From Nitrospiraceae bacterium (GTDB lineage Bacteria; Nitrospirota; Thermodesulfovibrionia; Thermodesulfovibrionales; Dissulfurispiraceae): a stretch of DNA of 7,952 nucleotides. The translations under genes were made by a program, and so were the position numbers. The stretch is taken from positions 1 through 7,952 of the forward strand of contig PMYY01000013.1 of the NCBI GenBank assembly GCA_003170655.1, read 5' to 3'. Numbering within the stretch: the first letter of the stretch is position 1; each line of letters begins with the position of its first letter. The notes under the pieces are model-generated. The model did no database searches and was not told where the DNA came from. It saw only the letters and a program-made list of their open reading frames with translations. Below are positions 1 to 5,642 of the stretch, in pieces.

Positions 1-428
1 CCGCCTTTGCCCCGATGAGTATCTGTGCCAGTTGTCTTGTCTCCCTGCTCTTCAAGGAGATTCTGGTATTCTTCCATCTGCTCTTTTGTCAGAACCTGAC
101 CTAGCTTGATATCTGTTGTCCACTGAATTTGCTGTAAAGCACTTTTCATTGCTTTCCTATCTCCATTGCTGCTATTCAAAATCTCGATACGTTTATTACA
201 GCTTTCTTGTATAATTGGACGAATTTGTTTTCCTTGATCTTCAGTCAGATGAAGTCGATCACGCATTTGGAATACTATTTCCTCAGGGGATTTGTTCATG
301 AGAGAGGAGTTAGCGGTTTGAGCTGAACTTTGCTGAACTAAAATTACCGCAGTAATAAGAATAGAGGCTAATAACGTAAGCCCTTGAATTGCAATTTTTG
401 CGTTTATTCTGATGAAGCCGCTTCGCAC
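1..428 (-). CDS. Spy/CpxP-like LTXXQ periplasmic protein, partial (C-terminus beyond window)
   Basis: This gene has its N-terminus in the window; about 142 codons are visible before the left edge. An N-terminal hydrophobic stretch (about residues 11-32) ends in QQSSA-Q, so it is probably a cleaved signal peptide with cleavage near residue 36. The mature part is helical and charged and carries the two family-defining LTxxQ motifs: LTEDQ at 61-65 and LTKEQ at 113-117. Family members (Spy, CpxP, periplasmic heavy-metal sensors) act as periplasmic chaperones or stress sensors. A single Cys lies at about residue 77. I chose the GTG at 426-428 because GGAGGT (433-438, minus strand) sits 4 nt before it; an in-frame ATG at 438-440 lacks a good upstream site. 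The binding site lies in the last codons of the upstream response-regulator gene, and only 2 nt separate that stop from this start, so the two are surely co-transcribed. The specific ligand or client is unknown. Confidence 0.82.
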   Translation of the reverse strand, partial: MRSGFIRINAKIAIQGLTLLASILITAVILVQQSSAQTANSSLMNKSPEEIVFQMRDRLHLTEDQGKQIRPIIQESCNKRIEILNSSNGDRKAMKSALQQIQWTTDIKLGQVLTKEQMEEYQNLLEEQGDKTTGTDTHRGKG

Positions 429-430
429 AG

Positions 431-910
431 TTACCTCCATTTCTCATGAAATCTTTGATCCGAATATTTCACTTTAGCCGTTATCTCTAATGCCTTATTG
501 ATATTGAATAAGACCTGAGTTATGTCAAGTGGCTTTGTCATAAAACTAAATGCGCCTTTTTTTAGAGACTTCTCTATTATTACGGGTGTGCCAAAGGCTG
601 ACATAATTATCACTTCTGGTGCATCTGTTTGTGATCTGAGTTTTTCCATAAGCTCTATGCCATCCATCTTGTACATGCGAAGATCGGTTAAAACGACATC
701 TGGCTTTAATGTTCGGGTAATTATTAGTGCCTCTTCCGCAGACGCGGCAACCTGTGTCTGATACCCCTCATCGGAAAGGATCACTTTGAGAATATCCCTC
801 TGCAATGGCTCATCATCAACAACGAGGATAACGGCACCTTCAAAGTGAGAAGAATTTTCGTTATGTTGATCCGCCTGAGGTGCTGACGCTTCAGCTGGTT
901 TCTTTTCCAT
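431..910 (-). CDS. Stand-alone receiver-domain response regulator (CheY-like, no output domain)
   Basis: The 159-residue protein consists of a polar N-terminal extension of about 25 residues followed by one receiver domain (about 27-145). Expected phosphotransfer residues are present: acidic pair D32-D33 in ILVVDDEP, phosphoacceptor D76 in DVVLTDLRM, switch S104 in IIMSAFG and K126 in FMTKP. Only about 15 residues follow the last receiver helix, so there is no DNA-binding or enzymatic output domain. It presumably works by protein-protein contact or as a phosphorelay intermediate, with its kinase outside the window. The usual MPxMDG after the phosphorylation site reads MYKMDG here, so the near-invariant proline is tyrosine (Y80). 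The start is supported by AAAGGA (920-925) with 9-nt spacing. It is the first gene of a unit with the LTXXQ protein, which suggests a role in envelope-stress signalling. The receiver resembles those of NtrC-type regulators, but no AAA+ domain follows. Confidence 0.9.
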   Translation of the reverse strand: MEKKPAEASAPQADQHNENSSHFEGAVILVVDDEPLQRDILKVILSDEGYQTQVAASAEEALIITRTLKPDVVLTDLRMYKMDGIELMEKLRSQTDAPEVIIMSAFGTPVIIEKSLKKGAFSFMTKPLDITQVLFNINKALEITAKVKYSDQRFHEKWR

Positions 911-941
911 AGCTTAGAATCCTTTCGAGCTTCAGACAACA

Positions 942-1006
942 TTTATACGTGGGAATAGCTTCATACACTATGCCTTTGTTATCAGCTAGTTATCCCTAGA
1001 TAACTA
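942..1006 (-). promoter_or_regulatory. Operator-like inverted repeat and possible promoter of the response-regulator unit
   Basis: A perfect inverted repeat has 8-bp arms, TAGTTATC (987-994) and GATAACTA (999-1006), around a 4-bp centre. A further GTTATC half-site lies at 978-983, exactly 11 bp (one helical turn) from the GTTATC inside the left arm. On the minus strand a TATAAA -10-like hexamer lies at 942-947, but at 17-bp spacing the -35 position reads TAGTGT, a poor match. If transcription starts near 936, the dyad would be centred near -60, a common activator position. The repeat is seen directly; the promoter and activator role are inference. Confidence 0.45.
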
Positions 1007-1061
1007 TGTAGCAGTACATTACTCATTCGGTTTCTGGTTTTCGTCCTGCCCACTTCTGCAT

Positions 1062-1136
1062 TCACATTTGGATAGTGCTACCTCCGAGCAATATTTCGAG
1101 CGAAATAGCTGCAGTCAATGCTGCCAAGCATCTCAT
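1062..1136 (-). pseudogene. Possible relic of a small exported protein (24-codon signal-peptide-like ORF)
   Basis: Read on the minus strand, an ATG at 1134-1136 opens 24 codons, ending at TGA 1062-1064. They give a typical signal-peptide profile: MRCLAALTAAISLEILLGGS and four more residues. Upstream is a strong AAGGAGG (1153-1159), but it lies 16 nt from this ATG, too far. It lies only 2 nt from a GTG (1148-1150) that opens another frame reading MKKKK then stop within an A-rich tract. Adding one base in the A-run would join the basic start to the hydrophobic segment, so a frameshifted small exported protein is one reading; chance is another. It lies about 150 bp upstream of the response regulator on the same strand. 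Confidence 0.2.
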
Positions 1137-1414
1137 TTTTTCTTTTTCACTTCCTCCTTTTTGGATGCACGATATAAGGAAGACGAAAAAGATCAGAGAA
1201 AGGTTACAGTTTGGCGGCGGCAAATTTAATGGAGGGAGAGCCTTGCTTTATAGGCCAATCTTTGTAGATGTCGTCAACTGACTCCTCTTCATTGCGGTTG
1301 AGTCAAGGGTTGGTAGGTCACAGCTATTTTATCATTGTCACGATGTAATCTCTAATGTAAATTGTAACCTTTTGCACTATCCAGCAGTCATTATTATTAA
1401 AAGGTGATGATGGT

Positions 1415-1660
1415 ATGAATGCAATAATTATTCAAATAAAAAACCGCGTAATAGCTGTAGTGCCGGCAGCACTGGATATTTCGATCGTTATCAACAGAAT
1501 AATCCTGCTCGCTTATAGCAACCTCACACTAGCGCTAACTATCCTGCTCCTTGAGAAAGGTGCCTCTCACATGAAGAAGTTGAGCAGTAGCGTAATAGCC
1601 CTTTTAATGTTTGCCGTGGTCGCAATTGCTGGATTAGCATATGAGTTTTTATGCATATAA
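1415..1660 (+). CDS. Small hydrophobic ORF (81 aa), with an internal 29-aa start
   Basis: I do not recognise a family. The first ATG (1415) is preceded by AGGTGAT at 1402-1408 with 6-nt spacing, one of the best ribosome binding sites in the window. The product would be very hydrophobic, with Ile/Leu/Val-rich segments near residues 24-47 and 57-76, consistent with two membrane spans. A second in-frame ATG at 1571 has its own AAAGGTG (1556-1562, 8-nt spacing). It opens a 29-residue product beginning MKKLSSSVIALLMFAVVAIA, which looks like a signal peptide or single-span small membrane protein. This may be a genuine small protein, two nested products, or the truncated start of a lost exported protein. 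Against it are the lack of recognisable homology and its place in a decayed-looking region. Confidence 0.35.
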   Translation: MNAIIIQIKNRVIAVVPAALDISIVINRIILLAYSNLTLALTILLLEKGASHMKKLSSSVIALLMFAVVAIAGLAYEFLCI

Positions 1661-2139
1661 AGACAGGCCATAGACCTCACAATGTGACGATTCATAATCA
1701 AGCACGATATGAAGAGATCGCCTACAGCGACCGTCGTGGAAAGCAAAAGACACGCAACTGCTTTCAATTACTTGCAAGTACCTTCGGCCGGTACGAAATA
1801 CTATCAGGCACGCATTGGCTCTTTTCAGGCTGTGCGCAGTGCTTTTAGGACACTGTTGCTCTTTTTGTCGCCTTATGCGAAGAATTGGGTTAGGCAAGCC
1901 ACTAGATTTATCGGCGTACAAATATATACGCGTTAAGCAATATAAGGGCTGAAAACGACGAGTAACATCGACTTCCCCAGATTAAGCGGGAACCCGTCGC
2001 CCCTGAAGGACCAACCGTCTGCTATAGTCAGAAGCTGATGTACGTAACGTGAACGCACAAGGTCAGCATATTGCTTTTCAGTCTTTAATCTAGTTTTAAA
2101 CTCGAACGGCTTTCACCTGTGACGGATCTAGTGGACTTC

Positions 2140-2169
2140 TTGAAACATAATTGTTGGTTAGTTGTAACC
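2140..2169 (+). promoter_or_regulatory. Candidate sigma70-type promoter of the macA operon with overlapping dyad
   Basis: TTGAAA (2140-2145) and TGTAAC (2163-2168) are separated by exactly 17 bp, matching the sigma70 consensus at five and four of six positions. A short inverted repeat, GGTTA (2156-2160) and TAACC (2165-2169), overlaps the -10 element and could be a repressor site. The leader to the macA ATG would be about 30 nt. This is inferred from sequence match only. Confidence 0.45.
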
Positions 2170-2203
2170 TTTATCCTTTCTCTGACGTCTACTTACTAGA
2201 CCA

Positions 2204-3544
2204 ATGCGCATGCGACTAAAAATTAGAACCGTAATTCTAATAGTTACAGTACTGTCTATGATCTGTGCGGGTGCTTGGTGGTTTAGTGCCAAAGGTGACA
2301 AATCGCCTATTTTTCGCACAGTGGCGGTTACACGGGGTGATCTTGAGGCTACTATCAGCGCAACGGGTACAGTAGAACCGGAGGAAGTGGTGGATGTCGG
2401 CGCTCAAGTTTCTGGCATAATTAGCACCTTTGGTAAAGATAAAGATGGGAAGATGATCGATTACGGTTCGCCTGTTGAAGCTGGCACAGTCTTGGCGAAA
2501 ATCGATGATTCGCTTTATTCAGCTGCTGTGAAATCTGCCAGAGCTCAGTTGCAGCAGGCCAAAGCCAACAAGCTCAGCGCTGAAGCCAATGTCCTACAGA
2601 TGAAGGCGAAATTACTCCAGGCACAGCAAGACTGGGACAGGGCTCAGAAGCTTGGCCCATCTGAAGCACTGGCAAAAAGCGCCTATGACCAGTATCAAGC
2701 CAATTATGAGGTCGGTAAGGCCAATCTGGCAGCCGCTGAGGCATCAGTAGAACAAACGAAGGCATCAGTGGAGCAAGCGAAGGCAGGCCTCGACAGCGCG
2801 CAGGTGAACCTGGGTTACTGTACAATCAAGTCGCCGGTCAGAGGTGTGATTATTGATCGGCGCGTAAATATTGGTCAGACCGTTGTGTCGAGCATGTCTG
2901 CCACGAGCCTGTTCCTCATTGCAAAAGACTTAAAGCACATTCAGGTTTGGCTTTCGGTTAATGAAGCCGATATTGGCCTCATTTCGATAAATCAGCCGGT
3001 GACATTTGCTGTGGACGCCTTGCCTAACCGGGTATTCCATGGGCAGGTCGGTAAGATCAGACTTAACGCTACTATGACGCAGAATGTTGTGACGTATACT
3101 GTTGAGGTTAATACAAAAAACGAGGATGGTAAATTGTTGCCCTACCTGACTGCCAATGCAAAGTTCAAGATCGGCCGAAGGGACGGCGTCCTGCTAGTTC
3201 CAAATGCGGCGTTGCGATGGTCCGCTCTACCAAGCCAGATCGCTCCGGAAGCCAGGCACAAAGACCGAACTCATGCCGGGCCATCGGGTTCAGACAGGGA
3301 AAGAGAGCGTGGCGCTGGTAGCGCTACGCAGATAAGGGGGACTATTTGGGTAGAACAAGGCAAATATGTAAAGCCTATCCATGTTATTGTCGGGATGACT
3401 GACGGCACAGTAACCGAAGTCGAAGGCAAGGATTTAGCCGAGGGACTGACAGCCGTTGTCGGAGAAGTGACGCCTGAAAGCAAGGGTAGTTCCGGGGTGG
3501 AACGTAATCCATTCACACCTCAAATGGGCCGGGGGAAGCGCTAA
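2204..3544 (+). CDS. macA: MacA-type periplasmic adaptor (membrane fusion protein) of an ABC efflux pump
   Basis: This 446-residue protein bridges the inner-membrane ABC transporter and the outer-membrane channel. Visible parts in order: an N-terminal anchor (about 9-28); a first half-lipoyl/beta region (about 40-103, including ISATGTVEPEEVVDVGAQVS); an alpha-helical hairpin (about 105-203, rich in Ala/Gln/Lys) that docks with the channel; a second half-lipoyl (about 204-238, YCTIKSPVRGVIIDRRVNIG); a beta-barrel (about 245-325); and a membrane-proximal domain (about 328-425) ending in an NPFTPQ tail with basic residues. A charged, Gly/Ser-rich segment at about 347-377 interrupts the membrane-proximal domain. 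A heptad is duplicated at 180-193 (ASVEQTK, ASVEQAK). The ATG at 2204 is the first after an in-frame stop (2183-2185), but no clear Shine-Dalgarno precedes it; ATG 2210 is an alternative. It is first gene of the efflux operon, 7 bp before the ATPase gene. The substrate cannot be read from sequence. Confidence 0.93.
   Translation: MRMRLKIRTVILIVTVLSMICAGAWWFSAKGDKSPIFRTVAVTRGDLEATISATGTVEPEEVVDVGAQVSGIISTFGKDKDGKMIDYGSPVEAGTVLAKIDDSLYSAAVKSARAQLQQAKANKLSAEANVLQMKAKLLQAQQDWDRAQKLGPSEALAKSAYDQYQANYEVGKANLAAAEASVEQTKASVEQAKAGLDSAQVNLGYCTIKSPVRGVIIDRRVNIGQTVVSSMSATSLFLIAKDLKHIQVWLSVNEADIGLISINQPVTFAVDALPNRVFHGQVGKIRLNATMTQNVVTYTVEVNTKNEDGKLLPYLTANAKFKIGRRDGVLLVPNAALRWSALPSQIAPEARHKDRTHAGPSGSDRERERGAGSATQIRGTIWVEQGKYVKPIHVIVGMTDGTVTEVEGKDLAEGLTAVVGEVTPESKGSSGVERNPFTPQMGRGKR
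2741..2782 (+). repeat. Tandem 21-bp repeat encoding a duplicated coiled-coil heptad in macA
   Basis: Two adjacent 21-bp units (2741-2761 and 2762-2782) match at 18 of 21 positions. All three differences are A-to-G, and two of them are silent. They encode ASVEQTK followed by ASVEQAK, one heptad each, in the descending helix of the adaptor hairpin. The unit length keeps both reading frame and coiled-coil register. Confidence 0.8.
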
Positions 3545-3551
3545 GATTGTC

Positions 3552-4241
3552 ATGGATTTGATCGAACTACACGACATTCGTAAGACTTATCGCCTCGGCG
3601 AAGTTGATCTGCCAGTTCTTATGGGAGTGTCGTTGAATGTATCGCGCGGAGAATTCGTAGCATTGATGGGCTCAAGCGGCTCAGGCAAAAGTACTCTTAT
3701 GAACATAGTTGGCTGTCTAGACCGTCCAACTGCAGGAGCATACTGGCTTGACGGTAGAGAAATTTCGAAGCTTAATGCAAGTGAGCGTGCAAGGCTGAGA
3801 AACCGTATGATTGGTTTCGTTTTCCAAACTTTCAATCTGCTGCCCCGTACCTCGGCGCTGGAGAACGTTATGATGCCATTGATCTATTCGAGGGAGAACC
3901 TCACTGATAATCAAAAAAAGCAGCGTGCCGTATCATTGCTGGAAAAAGTTGGTTTGGCCGACCGCCTTGATCACCTACCGTCTCAGCTTTCAGGCGGACA
4001 GCAGCAGCGGGTGGCTATAGCACGGTCGCTGATTAACCATCCCCAGGTACTCCTTGCCGATGAGCCTACTGGTAACCTTGATTCACGCACTAATGCGGAA
4101 CTCTTGCAGATGTTGCAACAGCTTAACAGCTCCGATGGCATTACTATCCTCATTGTCACCCACGATCCGGGTGTCGCACAACATGCAAGGCGGACCGTTT
4201 ACATCAAGGACGGACTGATAGAACAAAGTCTCAGCATATGA
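3552..4241 (+). CDS. macB: MacB/LolD-type ABC transporter ATP-binding protein
   Basis: This 229-residue protein is a complete nucleotide-binding domain. Walker A is GSSGSGKST (40-48), the Q-loop glutamine is Q92 in FVFQTFNLLP, the ABC signature is LSGGQQQRVAIARS (146-159), and Walker B with the catalytic Glu is VLLADEPTGNLDS (166-178, E171). The switch His is H204 in IVTHD. It is expected to act as a dimer at the cytoplasmic face of the following permease, using ATP to drive periplasmic efflux rather than transport across the inner membrane. It corresponds to the N-terminal half of fused E. coli MacB, but here it is a separate gene, as for LolD. The conserved N-terminus IELHDIRKTY supports the start; the purine-rich GGGGGAAG upstream is rather distant. 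It lies 7 bp after macA and 17 bp before the permease gene. The macA partner favours efflux over lipoprotein release. Confidence 0.94.
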   Translation: MDLIELHDIRKTYRLGEVDLPVLMGVSLNVSRGEFVALMGSSGSGKSTLMNIVGCLDRPTAGAYWLDGREISKLNASERARLRNRMIGFVFQTFNLLPRTSALENVMMPLIYSRENLTDNQKKQRAVSLLEKVGLADRLDHLPSQLSGGQQQRVAIARSLINHPQVLLADEPTGNLDSRTNAELLQMLQQLNSSDGITILIVTHDPGVAQHARRTVYIKDGLIEQSLSI

Positions 4242-4258
4242 AAACCTGCGGATAACAT

Positions 4259-5632
4259 ATGCATCGGTATGGCATCCTCAAAACTTCCCTGAACGCCCTT
4301 CGACGCAATGTAATGCGGACAATGCTTACCACGCTTGGCATAGTCATAGGCGTCGCGGCGGTTATCACAATGACGGAGATAGGCAACGGCGCGTCTATCG
4401 CTATTCAGCGCACTATGGCAAGCATGGGCGCTAATACGCTGGTGGTAATTCCAGGGGCCGCCAATACCGGGGGCATCAATTTTGGATTTGGCAGCCTAAT
4501 GACGTTGACGCCACAGGACGCGGATGCAATTATTGAAGAGTGCCCCGCCGTTCGCAGTGTGGCCCCAATAGTACGTGCCCGGACACAGTTGATATTTGGC
4601 AACCGCAACTACGTCCCGACTTATCTGTATGGCACTACTCCGGCATTCCTTGACATTCGGGACTGGACTGACCTGGAAAATGGTGAAGCGTTCACCGAAC
4701 ACGACGTCCGTAATGCAAATAAAGTTTGCATAATCGGGCGAACAATCGTAAGACAGCTGTTCGGAGAAGAATCCCCCATAGGTAAAGAAATTCGAATCCG
4801 AAATGTAGCTTTCAAGGTCGTTGGTGTATTGCGTGCAAAAGGAGCGAATATGATGGGTATGGATCAGGACGATATCCTGTTGGCCCCATGGACGACAATC
4901 AAATACCGCGTGGTGGCTTCGTCGCTTTCCGCTGCCAACCAGAGCAATACTAATACGGGGAATAGCAATGAGGTCAATACGCTCAGTCAGATTTATCCCA
5001 ATCTCCAACAAAACCTCTACCCCGTTGCCTCTTCCACAGAGCAAACCGACACGCCACAGCCTATCCGGTTTACGAATGTGGACCAGATATTGACAGCCGC
5101 CCAATCTGCCAGCCAGATTCCTTCTGCAATGCAGCAGATGACCGTGCTTCTTCGCGAACGCCATCACCTTCTAATCCCAGATCCGGATGATTTCAATATA
5201 CGAGACATGACCGAGATTACCAAGGCGATGAGTTCTACAACGGAGTTGATAACCAAACTTCTATTATGTGTTGCAATGATATCTCTCGTTGTCGGTGGTA
5301 TCGGCATAATGAACATCATGCTCGTTTCGGTCACTGAACGGACGCGCGAAATCGGCTTGCGCATGGCCGTTGGTGCGGCGCCGTCCGACATCCTGAGGCA
5401 GTTCTTAACGGAAGCTGTAGTACTGTGTCTCATAGGTGGCACTATGGGTATAATGCTGGGACGCAGCGCTTCGTATATCGTAACGTCGGTGCTGCATTGG
5501 CCGACAGCAGCCTCGGTTGGTGCGATCGTGGTTTCAGTGTTCGTGTCGGCCAGCGTAGGGGTTATTTTTGGTTTCTATCCGGCATGGAAAGCTTCCCGAC
5601 TTGATCCCATCGATGCTCTTAGGTATGAGTGA
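4259..5632 (+). CDS. macB: MacB-type ABC transporter permease (FtsX/MacB_PCD fold)
   Basis: This 457-residue inner-membrane subunit has the four-span MacB architecture: TM1 at about 21-42, a large periplasmic domain (about 43-330), then TM2 (about 333-356), TM3 (about 384-405) and TM4 (about 418-441). Hallmarks are RTMLTTLGIVIGVAAVI in TM1, VGGIGIMNIMLVSVTERTRE with IGLRMAVGA around the coupling helix (345-373), and the C-terminal ASRLDPIDALRYE. The periplasmic domain has an Asn/Ser/Thr/Gln-rich low-complexity insert at about 221-267, followed by PIRFTNVDQIL, which fits a known variant of the family. The family transmits ATP-driven conformational change across the membrane to the adaptor and channel. 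A short GCGGA lies 9 nt before the ATG. The stop is overlapped by the ribosome binding site of the next gene. The name macB is shared with the ATPase because E. coli has both on one chain. Confidence 0.93.
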   Translation: MHRYGILKTSLNALRRNVMRTMLTTLGIVIGVAAVITMTEIGNGASIAIQRTMASMGANTLVVIPGAANTGGINFGFGSLMTLTPQDADAIIEECPAVRSVAPIVRARTQLIFGNRNYVPTYLYGTTPAFLDIRDWTDLENGEAFTEHDVRNANKVCIIGRTIVRQLFGEESPIGKEIRIRNVAFKVVGVLRAKGANMMGMDQDDILLAPWTTIKYRVVASSLSAANQSNTNTGNSNEVNTLSQIYPNLQQNLYPVASSTEQTDTPQPIRFTNVDQILTAAQSASQIPSAMQQMTVLLRERHHLLIPDPDDFNIRDMTEITKAMSSTTELITKLLLCVAMISLVVGGIGIMNIMLVSVTERTREIGLRMAVGAAPSDILRQFLTEAVVLCLIGGTMGIMLGRSASYIVTSVLHWPTAASVGAIVVSVFVSASVGVIFGFYPAWKASRLDPIDALRYE

Positions 5633-5635
5633 GGT
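5631..5635 (+). promoter_or_regulatory. Ribosome binding site GAGGT that decides the channel-gene start
   Basis: GAGGT overlaps the permease stop codon (5630-5632) and lies 7 nt before ATG 5643. This favours 5643 over in-frame ATGs at 5568 and 5625, and suggests that translation of the channel is coupled to that of the permease. Confidence 0.65.
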
Positions 5636-5642
5636 CGCAAGG

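Larger units (their letters stand above)
911..2203. other. Gene-poor divergent intergenic region (about 1.3 kb)
   Basis: This stretch separates the minus-strand regulator unit from the plus-strand efflux operon. No ORF in it has a recognisable protein family. Reading frames at 1075-1281 (plus), 1649-1921 (minus) and 1709-1936 (plus) lack ribosome binding sites and resemble random translation. Items worth noting are listed separately: the dyad at 987-1006, a possible signal-peptide relic on the minus strand near 1062-1150, a small hydrophobic ORF at 1415-1660, and the macA promoter near 2140-2168. There are also weaker dyads, such as TGACTC (1279-1284) with GAGTCA (1300-1305). No transposase, terminal repeats, tRNA or known RNA family was recognised. 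It may be decayed coding DNA, a long regulatory region, or host to an unrecognised small RNA. Confidence 0.6.

Noticed and set aside
987..1000. On the minus strand TAGGGATAAC matches the first 10 bases of the I-SceI homing endonuclease site.
   Set aside because: The match stops after 10 of 18 bases and there is no intron or homing endonuclease gene; it is a by-product of the inverted repeat.
1075..1281. GTG-started 68-codon frame on the plus strand.
   Set aside because: No Shine-Dalgarno and no recognisable sequence; its composition looks random.
1279..1305. TGACTC and GAGTCA with a 15-bp gap, resembling an operator or hairpin.
   Set aside because: Arms of only 6 bp with a long loop, and no promoter or gene placed to use it; expected by chance in a region this long.
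1649..1936. Overlapping frames on both strands in the divergent region that might have been transposase remnants.
   Set aside because: Neither translation shows a recognisable motif, there are no terminal repeats, and neither has a ribosome binding site.
4496..5167. Long open frame (223 codons) on the minus strand inside the permease gene.
   Set aside because: It is antisense to a clearly conserved permease, has no recognisable family features, and is Arg/His/Cys-rich as shadow frames often are.
5568..5642. Upstream in-frame starts (ATG 5568 and ATG 5625) for the outer-membrane channel.
   Set aside because: They overlap the permease gene, lack a good binding site and move the lipoprotein signal inward; ATG 5643 has GAGGT at 7-nt spacing.
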